In this document: positions 50,267 to 58,905 of the stretch, piece by piece
How the letters are laid out: each line of letters opens with the position of its first letter
Position numbering within the stretch: the first letter of the stretch is position 1
NCBI GenBank assembly: GCA_052148435.1
Contig: JBKQIF010000031.1
Coordinates: forward strand, 102,147 to 166,146
Length of the DNA stretch: 64,000 nucleotides
Source: JBEKYD01 sp052148435
Lineage (GTDB): Bacteria > Acidobacteriota > Terriglobia > Bryobacterales > Bryobacteraceae
Reading direction: 5' to 3'
The notes under the pieces: model-generated
What the model saw: the letters and a program-made list of their open reading frames with translations, nothing else
What the model was told of the DNA's origin: nothing
Database searches by the model: none
Translations under genes and position numbers: made by a program

Positions 50267-51289
50267 ATGCGGGTTCGCGAATTGGCGGAATGGCTGGGCG
50301 CCACGTTCGAGGGCGACGGCGAAAAGGAATTGACCGGCGTCGGCCCGCTGGAAACGGCGGGTTCGAGCGAGGTGGCTTTCGTGGGAAACCGGAAAGCCAC
50401 GGAGACGGCCAAGAGTTCGGCGGCGGGATGCCTGATCGTGCCGCTGGATTGGCCCGAGGAGTACCGGACCCTGATCCGCGCGCCGGAGCCGCGCACGGCG
50501 TTCGCGCGGGCGGTGAGCCGCTTTCATCCCACCACCGAACTCGCGCCCGGCATTCATCCCACCGCGGTGATCGGCAAGGACGTGTCGCTGGGTGCGCTCT
50601 GCTTCATCGGGCCGCACGCGGTGGTCTCCGACGGCGCGCGTATCGGCGTCGGCGCCGCCATCGGGGCGGGCTGCTACGTCGGCAAGCGGGTCGTCATTGG
50701 CGACGGCTCGCAGCTCTCTCCCAACGTGACCATTTACGACAACGTGGATATCGGCCGAAGCGTCGTCATTCATTCGGGTGCGGTCATCGGCGCCGACGGT
50801 TTCGGTTTTGTGGAAGCCAACGGCCGCTGGGAAAAATTTCCCCAGGTAGGGCGCGTCGAGATCGGCGACTTCGTCGAGATTGGCGCCAATAGCTGCGTGG
50901 ACCGGGCCGCGCTGGGCGTGACCTCGATCGGCGAAGGCACCAAGCTGGACAATATGGTGCACGTGGCGCACAATTGCCGCATCGGGCGCCACGTGGTGGT
51001 GGCGGCGCAGACCGGGTTTTCGGGCGGGGTGATCGTGGAAGATCACGCCGTGATCGGCGGCCAGGTGGGCATCGGCGACAAGGCGCGCATCGAATCGCAC
51101 GCCGTGCTGGGCTCCGGCTGCGGCGTGCTGACCTCGAAGATCGTCCGCGGCGGCCAGACCGTCTGGGGAACCCCGGCGCGCCCCCTGCGCGAACACCTGG
51201 AGCAACTGGCCAACCTGGCGCGCCTGCCCGACCTGCGCCGGGAGGTGAAAGAGCTACGCAGGAGGATTGCGGGGCTGGAGCGGGAATAG
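50267..51289 (+). CDS. lpxD: UDP-3-O-acylglucosamine N-acyltransferase
   Basis: A 340-residue enzyme adding the N-linked acyl chain in lipid A synthesis. Residues 1-95 form the uridine-binding domain (VGPLETAGSSEVAFVGN); hexapeptide repeats follow (VIGKDVSLGALCFIGPHAVV). The catalytic His lies in NMVHVAHNCRIGRHVVV near residue 235, and a helix at the end (LREHLEQLANLARLPDL) is usual. Length is normal. Together with lpxA it shows an LPS-bearing outer membrane. Confidence 0.96.
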   Translation: MRVRELAEWLGATFEGDGEKELTGVGPLETAGSSEVAFVGNRKATETAKSSAAGCLIVPLDWPEEYRTLIRAPEPRTAFARAVSRFHPTTELAPGIHPTAVIGKDVSLGALCFIGPHAVVSDGARIGVGAAIGAGCYVGKRVVIGDGSQLSPNVTIYDNVDIGRSVVIHSGAVIGADGFGFVEANGRWEKFPQVGRVEIGDFVEIGANSCVDRAALGVTSIGEGTKLDNMVHVAHNCRIGRHVVVAAQTGFSGGVIVEDHAVIGGQVGIGDKARIESHAVLGSGCGVLTSKIVRGGQTVWGTPARPLREHLEQLANLARLPDLRREVKELRRRIAGLERE

Positions 51290-51290
51290 T

Positions 51291-51314
51291 ACAGACCTCC
51301 TGTCCCTAGTCTGT
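51291..51314. terminator. Hairpin between convergent lpxD and the DUF3179 gene
   Basis: ACAGAC at 51291 pairs with GTCTGT at 51309 across a 12-base loop. No T tract follows. It lies in the 28 bases between two convergent stops and shares the ACAGAC core with the repeat at 52651. Confidence 0.4.
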
Positions 51315-51317
51315 CGT

Positions 51318-52541
51318 CTACCGCTTCCTCCAAACCGTCGTCCCAGGGTGGTAGTTCCGCCAGTCGAACCAATAGTCTTTGAGCATGGGGATGGGTTCCA
51401 GGCAAACGCCTTTCGCTTTCCCGGACACCGCGCAGCCCTGGAAGTTCCATCGGCTGCCGGTTGCCGCATCCATCAGCAGCGCGCCGGACTCGCTTGCGGT
51501 CATGCGGTAGAAATCGGGCGCGCCATCCACGCCAGGGATTCGGTCGCGGAATGCCCTCACGGATTGATCGTCCGGACCCATTACAAGCAGCACCGGCTCG
51601 GCGCCCACGTGGTCCCTGACCAGCTTCTCCTTGACTACCTGGTCATAGAGAAACGCCCGGCTGGCGCCGAAGGCCTGAATTCCCAGCAGCAAATCGCGTG
51701 ACTTCATGCCCTGCTCCGCGAACTGGATGACGACCGGCGCACGCTTCATGCGAACGTCCCAATCCTTGGCCTCGTATTGGGCGGCGTATTTGGGCACGTC
51801 CTTGAGCACGGTGCCTTGAGGCTCTTCCGCTTTCCACGTCGCGAAGGTGAGCTCATCGGAGTGAACCAGCGTGAGTTGCCGGCCCTGGAGCGGGCCGGAG
51901 ATGGCAAGTCCGCTGATCTGCTGCCAATAGCTCCCTGTCTCCTCGTCGCGCATGAGGAAGTTCTGGTTATTGATGCCGGCCAGATGAAACGTCAGCCGCA
52001 GCCCATCCACGGTTCTCGTCCACACCAGACCGGTGTGACAGAGCGTTCAATAGGTCGCGGCGAGCGCCGTCCCTCCGACCACGTCATTGACGACATGGTG
52101 ATAGCCCATAGTGCGGATCGGGTAGGCACGCGCGCTGCCGCGGACTTTCACCACGATCAGCTTGTCATCCTTGTCGAGCTTTACTTCGGCCGTTGCAGCG
52201 AAGGCCGGATGGTCGTCCGGGTGGAACATCAGCTCGTAGACATTCACGCGCGCGAGCGCCGCGAGTACGCACACCAACGCTGCGCCCGCCGCTGCCAGTA
52301 TGCGCCGCCACATTCGTGCCGGGGCGCGCCAGTATGCCATCGCGGCTCCGGCGGCCACCAGCGCCGAGACCACCGTAAGCACGGGCCGGAAGCGGCAAAC
52401 CGCCAACGCCAACGCCAGCTCGCGCGCTCCCTGCGCCCGGAACGGCCGGATCACATAGATGGGGTACACAACGCAGACCAGGGAAACAGCCAGACAGGCG
52501 AGAACTACGAGAATCCATCGAATGCGGCCGGAAAGTTTCAT
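51318..52541 (-). CDS. DUF3179-domain membrane protein, candidate selenoprotein (TGA = Sec165)
   Basis: Read through one TGA (52049-52047), this is a single 407-residue protein. Residues 1-100 carry three to four hydrophobic helices (WILVVLACLAVSLVCVVYPI; VLTVVSALVAAGAAMAYW; ILAAAGAALVCVLAAL). The DUF3179 domain follows, with YPIRTMGYHHVVNDVVGGTALAATY, then TGA, then TLCHTGLVWTRTV. In the family this site is a TYCxLC motif, so TGA replaces the first Cys and gives UxxC. The two halves are in one frame, both are well conserved, and a SECIS-like hairpin lies right after the TGA. A simple Cys-to-stop mutation is the alternative. Function of the family is unknown; a redox role fits. Confidence 0.8.
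52015..52049 (-). promoter_or_regulatory. SECIS-like hairpin in the DUF3179 gene
   Basis: On the mRNA, 15 bases after the UGA, CACACC (52037-52032) pairs with GGUGUG (52026-52021) around the loop GGUCU. A U-G pair extends it, then a 2x2 internal loop, then CUC/GAG. The loop begins with G, as in the E. coli fdhF element (loop GGUC), and its distance from UGA is at the short end of known bacterial cases. Confidence 0.65.
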
Positions 52542-52650
52542 CCTGAAAGTCCCCTCATCATGCTGTCGAACCTCGAAAAGACTAAAACCAAACTAACCGA
52601 ACCAGGCGCCGGCGCACAATAATCGAAAACTACTAGCAGGTACAGGTGGG

Positions 52651-52676
52651 ACAGACCATCGCCTTTCGTGGTCTGT
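52651..52676. repeat. Palindrome upstream of the APC permease 3' end
   Basis: ACAGACCA and TGGTCTGT form perfect 8-base arms around TCGCCTTTCG. A related ACAGACC stretch is found at 17294 and at 51291. It sits in the 176-base gap after the permease stop; I see no gene there. Confidence 0.6.
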
Positions 52677-52717
52677 CACTCTTCCCGAGTCACTTCTCCC
52701 GGTGACAACCGCTTGCC

Positions 52718-54961
52718 TTACGCTCTTCCGTCGGTAGCCTGGCCGTTGGCGCCGGATACTTCTTTCAGCACGTCTTCCACGACTTCGGGCTTGCGGTCGG
52801 AGTGCAACTCGTCGCTCATGCGGCGCAGCGCCACGCCGATGATATCGCGATGGTGCAGCTTCGAGCCGGGGCCCATGCCGCTCAGCTCCAGCCAGAGGCG
52901 ATGGGCCAGGTCGACGTCTTCGGGCCAGAGACGCGGCGGGTGCGGGCCGAGGTTGAAAAACACCACGTCTTTCTGATTTTCCAGCACGATTTCGAGGGAA
53001 ATGGAAGGGCGCGGCTCGGGCAACTGTTCCCAGTATCGTCCCACCTGCGCGCCCTGTTCGGATGGGGTGAGCTTGGGCGACAGGCCCATGACGATTCGCG
53101 AGGATTGCAGGCGGGCGGCGGTGCGGACCACGGCTTCGTAAGGGTCCGAGCCCGGCACCACCATCAGCTCCACGTGCTTGCCGGCTTTTTCCGCCAGGGT
53201 TACCACGCGGGTGAAGACGTTGGTTTCGTCGTCGGAGAAAATCTGGTCGGCGTCGAGAGGGTGCTCGCCGCTGGCGGCCTGCGTGACCCGTCGCACGCTG
53301 AGCACTACGATGTCCTGCTTGCGCGTGTCGGTCTTGGCCAGGATGCGGGAAAGATGCTGCAGGCGGTTGGGATTGCGCACCGCCACCACCACGTTGCCGG
53401 TACGGACGCCGGTGGTGCCGGCGCTCAGCTCGTCCTTGGTGTCGAGGCGGAATTTTTCCAGCTCCGCCGGGTGGGCGGCTTTGCGCTTGCGGTTGGCGAT
53501 GTCGGAGAGCTCGAAGACGATGAAGAAGGCGATGGTGAAGCTGACGCCGGAGATGGTGGCCACCTCTTTGGTCAGAACGTTGATGATGGCCAGGGCGAAC
53601 AGAACGAGCGTGATGAGCAGCAAGCCCACCGGGAGTTCGGTGTTGCCGACGTGGAAATTCAGCGGCACTTTCCATTCGCGCGCGCCGGGCTGTTTGTAGC
53701 GCAGCACCAGCACCGAGAGCGCCTTCATGGCGAAGCTCCACACCACCCCGAAGGCGTAGGCTTCGCCCAGCATATTCACGTCGCCACGGCTGATCACGAT
53801 GGTCACCAATTGCAGGATGACGATGGTGTTGATGATGCGCGAAGTGGTCCCGTAGCGGGTATGGGGATGGCGAAACCAGTCGGGCAGCACGCCGTCCTCG
53901 GCGACGCGGTTGAGCACGCCGTTGGAGCCGATGATGGCCGTGTTGACCGCGCCGGACAGAATCAACATGCCCACCAGCACCACGAATCCGTGAAAGAGCA
54001 TACGCGCCGGCAAGGGGCCGACCAGGAACATGGACAGGCCGCCGATCAGGTTATCCAGGAACTGCTGGCGCTGGGCATCGGGAATGATCATCACCGCGAA
54101 GAACGAAACCAGCGAGGTGAACAGCATGCTGTAGATGAAAATCACGAAGCCGGCGCGCTCCAGGTTCTTGAGCTTGGGAAAGGCGATTTCGCGATTCACC
54201 TGGGCCAGGCTCTCCTCGCCGCTCATGGCCAGCAGCGAATGGCCCAGGCCGACCAGGATGGCGATAAATGTGATCTTGGGCGCAACCGTCCCTTTGAGCC
54301 ACCCCAGCGCGTCCGGCGAGAAATGCAGATTGCTCATGATGGGGAGCGGGACGGGTTGGTAGCCGCGAGTGAAGATGGTTACCAGGCACCAGGCGATGAG
54401 GATCACCACCATCACCGTGGTGATCTGCATGATGCGGAGGGCCTTTTCGCTCGATTCGTGAATGCCGATGATGTTCTTGCGCCAGAAATAAATCGTGACC
54501 GCGGCGGCAAAAACAGCGGCGAAATGCGGCGGATGGAAGTGCAGGCTCGGGATATGCAGGTAGTCGGCGGTTTCGTTGATCAGAACGCCCAGGTAGAGGC
54601 CCGCGCTGACGGCGCTGATGGGGCCGGTCAATACGTAATCGAACATCAGCGCCGAGACCGAAAACTTGGCCAGCGTGCCGCCCATGGCCTCGTGCACCAC
54701 CTTGTACACGCCCCCGCGCACGAACATCGAACAGCTTTCGATGTAGATGGCGCGCACGGCGTAGGAGAACAGCATGATGCCCAGGATGAACCAGGGCGCG
54801 GACTTGCCGATCGCCTGCTCCGCGATGCCGCCCACGTAGTAGGCCGACGAGGCCAGGTCGCTGAGCACGATGGCGGCGGCGCGCCAGAACGAGATGAACG
54901 ACAGCATGACGGTGGTGGCTACAACCACCTTCACAGTCCCATGCCGTTGCTCGGGACTCAC
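52718..54961 (-). CDS. Large APC-family permease with C-terminal cytoplasmic Usp-like domain
   Basis: A 747-residue protein. The first about 500 residues hold some 12 membrane helices of the amino-acid/polyamine/organocation type (VVVATTVMLSFISFWRAAAI, then SAYYVGGIAEQAIG, AWCLVTIFTRGY, VGLGHSLLAMSGEESLAQ). Residues about 530-720 are soluble: a strand-helix pattern with GNVVVAVRNPNRLQHLSRIL, DIVVLSVRRVT and SSRIVMGLSPK, suggestive of a universal-stress-type fold. The domain could bind a nucleotide and regulate transport. Substrate unknown. It is divergent from the CCA gene. Confidence 0.87.
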   Translation of the reverse strand: MSPEQRHGTVKVVVATTVMLSFISFWRAAAIVLSDLASSAYYVGGIAEQAIGKSAPWFILGIMLFSYAVRAIYIESCSMFVRGGVYKVVHEAMGGTLAKFSVSALMFDYVLTGPISAVSAGLYLGVLINETADYLHIPSLHFHPPHFAAVFAAAVTIYFWRKNIIGIHESSEKALRIMQITTVMVVILIAWCLVTIFTRGYQPVPLPIMSNLHFSPDALGWLKGTVAPKITFIAILVGLGHSLLAMSGEESLAQVNREIAFPKLKNLERAGFVIFIYSMLFTSLVSFFAVMIIPDAQRQQFLDNLIGGLSMFLVGPLPARMLFHGFVVLVGMLILSGAVNTAIIGSNGVLNRVAEDGVLPDWFRHPHTRYGTTSRIINTIVILQLVTIVISRGDVNMLGEAYAFGVVWSFAMKALSVLVLRYKQPGAREWKVPLNFHVGNTELPVGLLLITLVLFALAIINVLTKEVATISGVSFTIAFFIVFELSDIANRKRKAAHPAELEKFRLDTKDELSAGTTGVRTGNVVVAVRNPNRLQHLSRILAKTDTRKQDIVVLSVRRVTQAASGEHPLDADQIFSDDETNVFTRVVTLAEKAGKHVELMVVPGSDPYEAVVRTAARLQSSRIVMGLSPKLTPSEQGAQVGRYWEQLPEPRPSISLEIVLENQKDVVFFNLGPHPPRLWPEDVDLAHRLWLELSGMGPGSKLHHRDIIGVALRRMSDELHSDRKPEVVEDVLKEVSGANGQATDGRA

Positions 54962-55098
54962 GAAACGTTTTCTCCGTTTTGGGGCGAAAGAGCCATAGAA
55001 TCAGGGTTCCAACGATGTGTTCAGCGGTGAGATTAGCTTTCACATCTTAGCATGTGTGGCACGCTACTATCAGGAGTGTGGAGCGGGAGCGGCCAATC

Positions 55099-56412
55099 GT
55101 GGAGACGGGCGACCTGGCGCGAACCGTCGCCTCTCGGTTGCGCGCGGCGGGGCACAAGGCCTACCTGGTGGGCGGCTCGGTGCGCGACCTGCTGCTGGGT
55201 GTTGCGCCCAAGGATTTCGACATTTCCACCGACGCACGCCCCGAGCGCCTGCTGAGCCTGTTCCCCGGTTCCGGCACCGTCGGCGCGCACTTCGGGGTGG
55301 TGCTGGTGCGGGAGGGCGCCATCCAGGTGGAAGTGGCGACCTTTCGCAGCGACCGCGAGTATGCCGATGGCCGGCGCCCCACCTCGGTCGATTTCGAAAC
55401 CGATCCGCGCGCCGATGTGTTGCGGCGCGATTTCACCGTCAATGGCCTCATGATGGACCCCGAAACCGGCGAAGTGCTGGATTTCGTGGGAGGGCGCCGC
55501 GACCTGGGAGAGCGTATGGTGCGCGCCATCGGCGACCCGGAGGCGCGTTTTGCGGAAGACCATTTGCGCCTGCTGCGCGCGGTGCGTTTCGCGGCCCGGC
55601 TGGGTTTCGACATCGAAGCGGAAACCTGGGCGGCGATGGAGCGGCGGCACGCGCTGATTTTGAAAGTGGCGCCGGAGCGCGTTCGGGATGAGCTGGAACG
55701 GATTCTGACCCAAGGCGGAGCGCGCCGCGGTTTCGAGCTGCTGGACGCCAGCGGCTTGCTGGCCATTCTGCTGCCGGAAGTGGCCGCCATGAAAGGCGTG
55801 GCTCAGCCGCCCGAGTTCCATCCCGAAGGCGATGTGTGGACGCACACTCTGCTCCTGCTCGAAAACCTGAGAGACGCCAGCCCCGCCCTGGCCTGGGGTG
55901 CGCTGCTCCACGACGTCGGCAAGCCGCCCGCCTTTCGCCTGGCCGACCGCATTCGCTTCGATGGCCATGCGGAGGAAGGCGTGCGGCTGGCGCGCGGGAT
56001 CCTGGGCCGCCTGCGCGCCTCGCGCGAGGAAACCGAACAGGTGGAGGCGCTGGTGGCCAATCACATGCGCTTCCTCGATGTCGGGCGGATGAAGGAGAGC
56101 ACGCTGAAGCGCTTCCTGCGCCAGCCGAATTTCGACCGGCACCTGGAACTGCATCGCCTGGATTGTGTGGGCAGCAACGGCCGCCTGGAGGGATGGGAAT
56201 TCTGCCGCCGGCGCCTGGCCGAACTGGGCGAGGAACAGTTGAAACCGAAGCGCCTCCTCACTGGCGCCGACCTGATCGCCGCCGGGTACACTCCGGGACC
56301 GAGATTCGCGGAAATGCTGGATGCGGTGGAAGATGCCCAACTGGACGGTCGCGTCGCGTCCCCGGTGGAAGCCATGGCGTGGGTGCGCCAACGGTATCCG
56401 CTCGCGAGCTGA
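55099..56412 (+). CDS. cca: CCA-adding tRNA nucleotidyltransferase with HD domain
   Basis: A 437-residue class II enzyme. The nucleotidyltransferase signature YLVGGSVRDLLLG and the metal-binding DFDIST are near residues 25-45; RRDFTVNGLMMDP and the RLLRAVRFAARLGF motif follow. The C-terminal part has an HD domain (VWTHTLLLLENL, LLHDVGKPPAF). It adds or repairs the 3' CCA of tRNA. I chose the GTG at 55099 (GGGAGCGG upstream); GTG codons at 55054 and 55078 are in frame and possible. Confidence 0.92.
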   Translation: METGDLARTVASRLRAAGHKAYLVGGSVRDLLLGVAPKDFDISTDARPERLLSLFPGSGTVGAHFGVVLVREGAIQVEVATFRSDREYADGRRPTSVDFETDPRADVLRRDFTVNGLMMDPETGEVLDFVGGRRDLGERMVRAIGDPEARFAEDHLRLLRAVRFAARLGFDIEAETWAAMERRHALILKVAPERVRDELERILTQGGARRGFELLDASGLLAILLPEVAAMKGVAQPPEFHPEGDVWTHTLLLLENLRDASPALAWGALLHDVGKPPAFRLADRIRFDGHAEEGVRLARGILGRLRASREETEQVEALVANHMRFLDVGRMKESTLKRFLRQPNFDRHLELHRLDCVGSNGRLEGWEFCRRRLAELGEEQLKPKRLLTGADLIAAGYTPGPRFAEMLDAVEDAQLDGRVASPVEAMAWVRQRYPLAS

Positions 56413-56926
56413 AAAATCTGGCCGCCTCTCCCCGCGGGTAACATTCAGAGAGTTTCGCGATCTCGCGGGCACTATTCCTCAGAATGCCGGGAGATGCGTG
56501 CCGCGTAGTTCCGGAATCGGCCTTTGACGTCGCCCAGCGCGGGGCCGAGGTGCCGCTCGCCGATTCGCGGAGGTCCCCGTGCTAAGGGCCCGCTCCAATC
56601 TTTTAGACCTCCACCCGAACATGCTCAGCCGTGGCGGCCCGGCGCGGGTGCTCCGAGCACGGCCGGCGGCACAGGGGGTAGACTTGACGCGCCTGCTACT
56701 GGTCGGAGCGGCGGCTCCCATCTTCGTGGTTGTCTCGGTTGTTCTCATGGTTTGGCTTGGGCTTTCGGCCATTCGCTGGCTCGGAGCTGGCGGTTAGCGG
56801 CGATTCCCCTACCCGTCAATGGCCCCGCCAGGGCCAATCGCCCGGCGCGCGACGGCTGACAGCCCGCGTTGCCGCTCCCGGCGCCGCGCGCGAAGCCTCT
56901 TCCCTGCCGGGAACGAGTGGCCGGGC
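56413..56926. other. Intergenic region, no firm gene
   Basis: These 514 bases between two convergent genes hold one weak candidate: a plus-strand GTG frame 56579-56797 (72 residues) with a single hydrophobic helix (LLLVGAAAPIFVVVSVVLMV) at its end. It has no ribosome site and no recognisable family. I see no tRNA, repeat array or strong terminator. Confidence 0.3.
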
Positions 56927-57934
56927 CTACCCCCCAATCGAGTACATTGGCCGCGGGGGAGCCACAAACCGGGCGCTGTTGATTTCATGCCCGGCCCACT
57001 TACCGGCGATGTTACGGCGGATGGCGGCGGCGATTTCGGCATCGGGGGCACCCGAACGGAGCAACCCCTTCACATCGTCTTCTTCCAGGGCGAACAGGCA
57101 GTAGCGCAGTTTGCCGTCGGAAGTGAGGCGGATGCGGTTGCAGTTGCCGCAGAAGGGGCGGCTCACCGAGGCGATGACGCCGACGCGGCCGATGCCGTCG
57201 GCAAAAGCGTATTCCGAAGCGGGGGCGCGCGGGTCTGGATCGGGCACCGGATGGAGCGGGGCGATTTCGCGCGCGAGCATGGCCAGGATGTCGTCGGCCA
57301 ACAGCACCTTGCCGCGGTCCCAGAGGTTTTGCGCATCGAGCGGCATGAACTCGATGTAGCGGACCTCGAATCCGTGGCGGCGGGCGAATAGCGCTAGCGG
57401 CACGATATCCGGCTCGACCAGGTTCTTGACGGCCACGGCGTTGAGCTTGATATTGACGAAGCCGGCTTGTTTGGCGGCCTCAAGGCCCGCCAGCACGCGC
57501 TCCAGATCGTCGCGCCGCGCGATCTCGATAAAGCGTTGGCGGTCGAGCGTATCCAGATGAACGTTGAGGCGGCGCAGGCCGGCGGCATAGAGCGGCCCGG
57601 CGAACCGGTCGAGCAGGACGCCGTTGGTGGTGAGCGCCAGGTCGCGGACGCCGGGGATGCCCGCCAGGCGGCCGATGAGTTCGGGAAGGTCGCGCCGCAC
57701 CAGCGGTTCGCCGCCGGTGACGCGGAGTTTGTTGACGCCCAACCCTACGGCGACGCGCGCGAAGCGCTCGATCTCCTCGTAAGTCAGGATCTCGCCGTGC
57801 GGCATGAAGGGGGCGCCCGTTTCCGGCATGCAATAGGTGCAGCGGATGTTGCAGCGGTCGGTCACGCTGATGCGAAGGCTATCGTGAAGCCGCCCGAAGG
57901 AATCGACCAGCGGCGGCTGGTGAGTGGCGGTCAC
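56927..57934 (-). CDS. moaA: GTP 3',8-cyclase, molybdopterin biosynthesis
   Basis: A 335-residue radical SAM enzyme for the first step of molybdenum cofactor synthesis. The N-terminal cluster motif CNIRCTYC is near residue 28-35, LRVTGGEPLVRRDL follows, and the C-terminal 4Fe-4S ligands are in FCGNCNRIRLTSDGKLRYC. The C-terminal double Gly, needed for activity with MoaC, is present (MYSIGG). It overlaps nadA by four bases. Molybdopterin use fits an organism with Sec-containing or Mo-dependent dehydrogenases. Confidence 0.96.
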   Translation of the reverse strand: MTATHQPPLVDSFGRLHDSLRISVTDRCNIRCTYCMPETGAPFMPHGEILTYEEIERFARVAVGLGVNKLRVTGGEPLVRRDLPELIGRLAGIPGVRDLALTTNGVLLDRFAGPLYAAGLRRLNVHLDTLDRQRFIEIARRDDLERVLAGLEAAKQAGFVNIKLNAVAVKNLVEPDIVPLALFARRHGFEVRYIEFMPLDAQNLWDRGKVLLADDILAMLAREIAPLHPVPDPDPRAPASEYAFADGIGRVGVIASVSRPFCGNCNRIRLTSDGKLRYCLFALEEDDVKGLLRSGAPDAEIAAAIRRNIAGKWAGHEINSARFVAPPRPMYSIGG

Positions 57935-58860
57935 CGCAGCGCCAGCATGCGCTCTAGCGGCACCAGCGCCCGCGCCATGATCTCCGGCGACAACTCCACG
58001 CGGGGCGTGAGATCGCGCAGGGCGTTACGCAGCTTTTCGAGCGTGTTCAGCTTCATGTACGGGCACTCGCTGCAATTGCACTGCTCGTTGGCCACGAAAT
58101 AGAACCGCTTGGCGGGCGATTGCCGTTCCAGCGAAAATCGCACGCCGCTTTCCGTCATGACGATGAATTCCCGTGCGTCGCTGGACGAACAGTATTCGAT
58201 GATGGCCGAGGTGGAACCCACGAAATCGGCCATGGCCAGAACCGCTTCCGTGCATTCCGGATGGGCCACCACTTCGGCCCGCGGGTGGTCCAGCCGCGCT
58301 TCCGCCAGCCGCCGCGCGGGAAACGTGTCATGCACGAAACAGGCGCCCTCCCATACTTCCAGATTCCGCCGGCCGGTCTGGCGCTTCACAAAAGCGCCCA
58401 GATTTCGGTCGGGAAGGAACATCACCGGCGTTTCGCGGGGAATGGAGTTCACCACTTTTACCGCATTGCGCGAGGTGCACAGAATGTTGCTCTCGGCTTT
58501 CACTTCCACCGAGGTGTTGATGTAGCTGACGATGGCATGATTGGGGTGCGATTGGCGGAAGGCGCGCACGGCTTCCACCGGGCAGCTCTCCACCAGGCTG
58601 CAACTGGCGTCGCGGTCGGGCACCACGACAATCCGGCCGGGGTTGATCACCTTGGCGGTCTCCGCCATGAACCAGACGCCGCAAAAGGCGATGACCTCGC
58701 CCGAAAAATCGCGCGCCCTGCGCGCCAATTCCAGGCTGTCGCCGATGACGTCGGCCAGCTCCTGAATTTCGGGTTCCTGGTAATGATGCGCCAGCAAGGT
58801 AGCCTGGCGCTGTTTCTTGAGATCCAGGATCTCATCGACGATGGTTGTCGCGGCAATCAT
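57931..58860 (-). CDS. nadA: Quinolinate synthase
   Basis: A 309-residue enzyme that condenses iminoaspartate and DHAP to quinolinate for NAD. Substrate-binding residues are in LLAHHYQEPEIQELAD; the three cluster Cys are in AFCGVWFMAETAK, the HPECTEAVL region and QCNCSECPYMKLNT. It is divergent from the radical SAM gene by 45 bases and is followed by moaA. No nadB or nadC is here. Confidence 0.96.
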   Translation of the reverse strand: MIAATTIVDEILDLKKQRQATLLAHHYQEPEIQELADVIGDSLELARRARDFSGEVIAFCGVWFMAETAKVINPGRIVVVPDRDASCSLVESCPVEAVRAFRQSHPNHAIVSYINTSVEVKAESNILCTSRNAVKVVNSIPRETPVMFLPDRNLGAFVKRQTGRRNLEVWEGACFVHDTFPARRLAEARLDHPRAEVVAHPECTEAVLAMADFVGSTSAIIEYCSSSDAREFIVMTESGVRFSLERQSPAKRFYFVANEQCNCSECPYMKLNTLEKLRNALRDLTPRVELSPEIMARALVPLERMLALR

Positions 58861-58905
58861 GGCTGAGTGCTACTCCGATTTTAGCAGTCCGGTCATAATG
58901 GGAAG

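Noticed and set aside
56579..56797. Possible 72-residue membrane protein.
   Set aside because: No ribosome site, GTG start, Arg-rich N-terminal half and no family. It is mentioned only as gap content.
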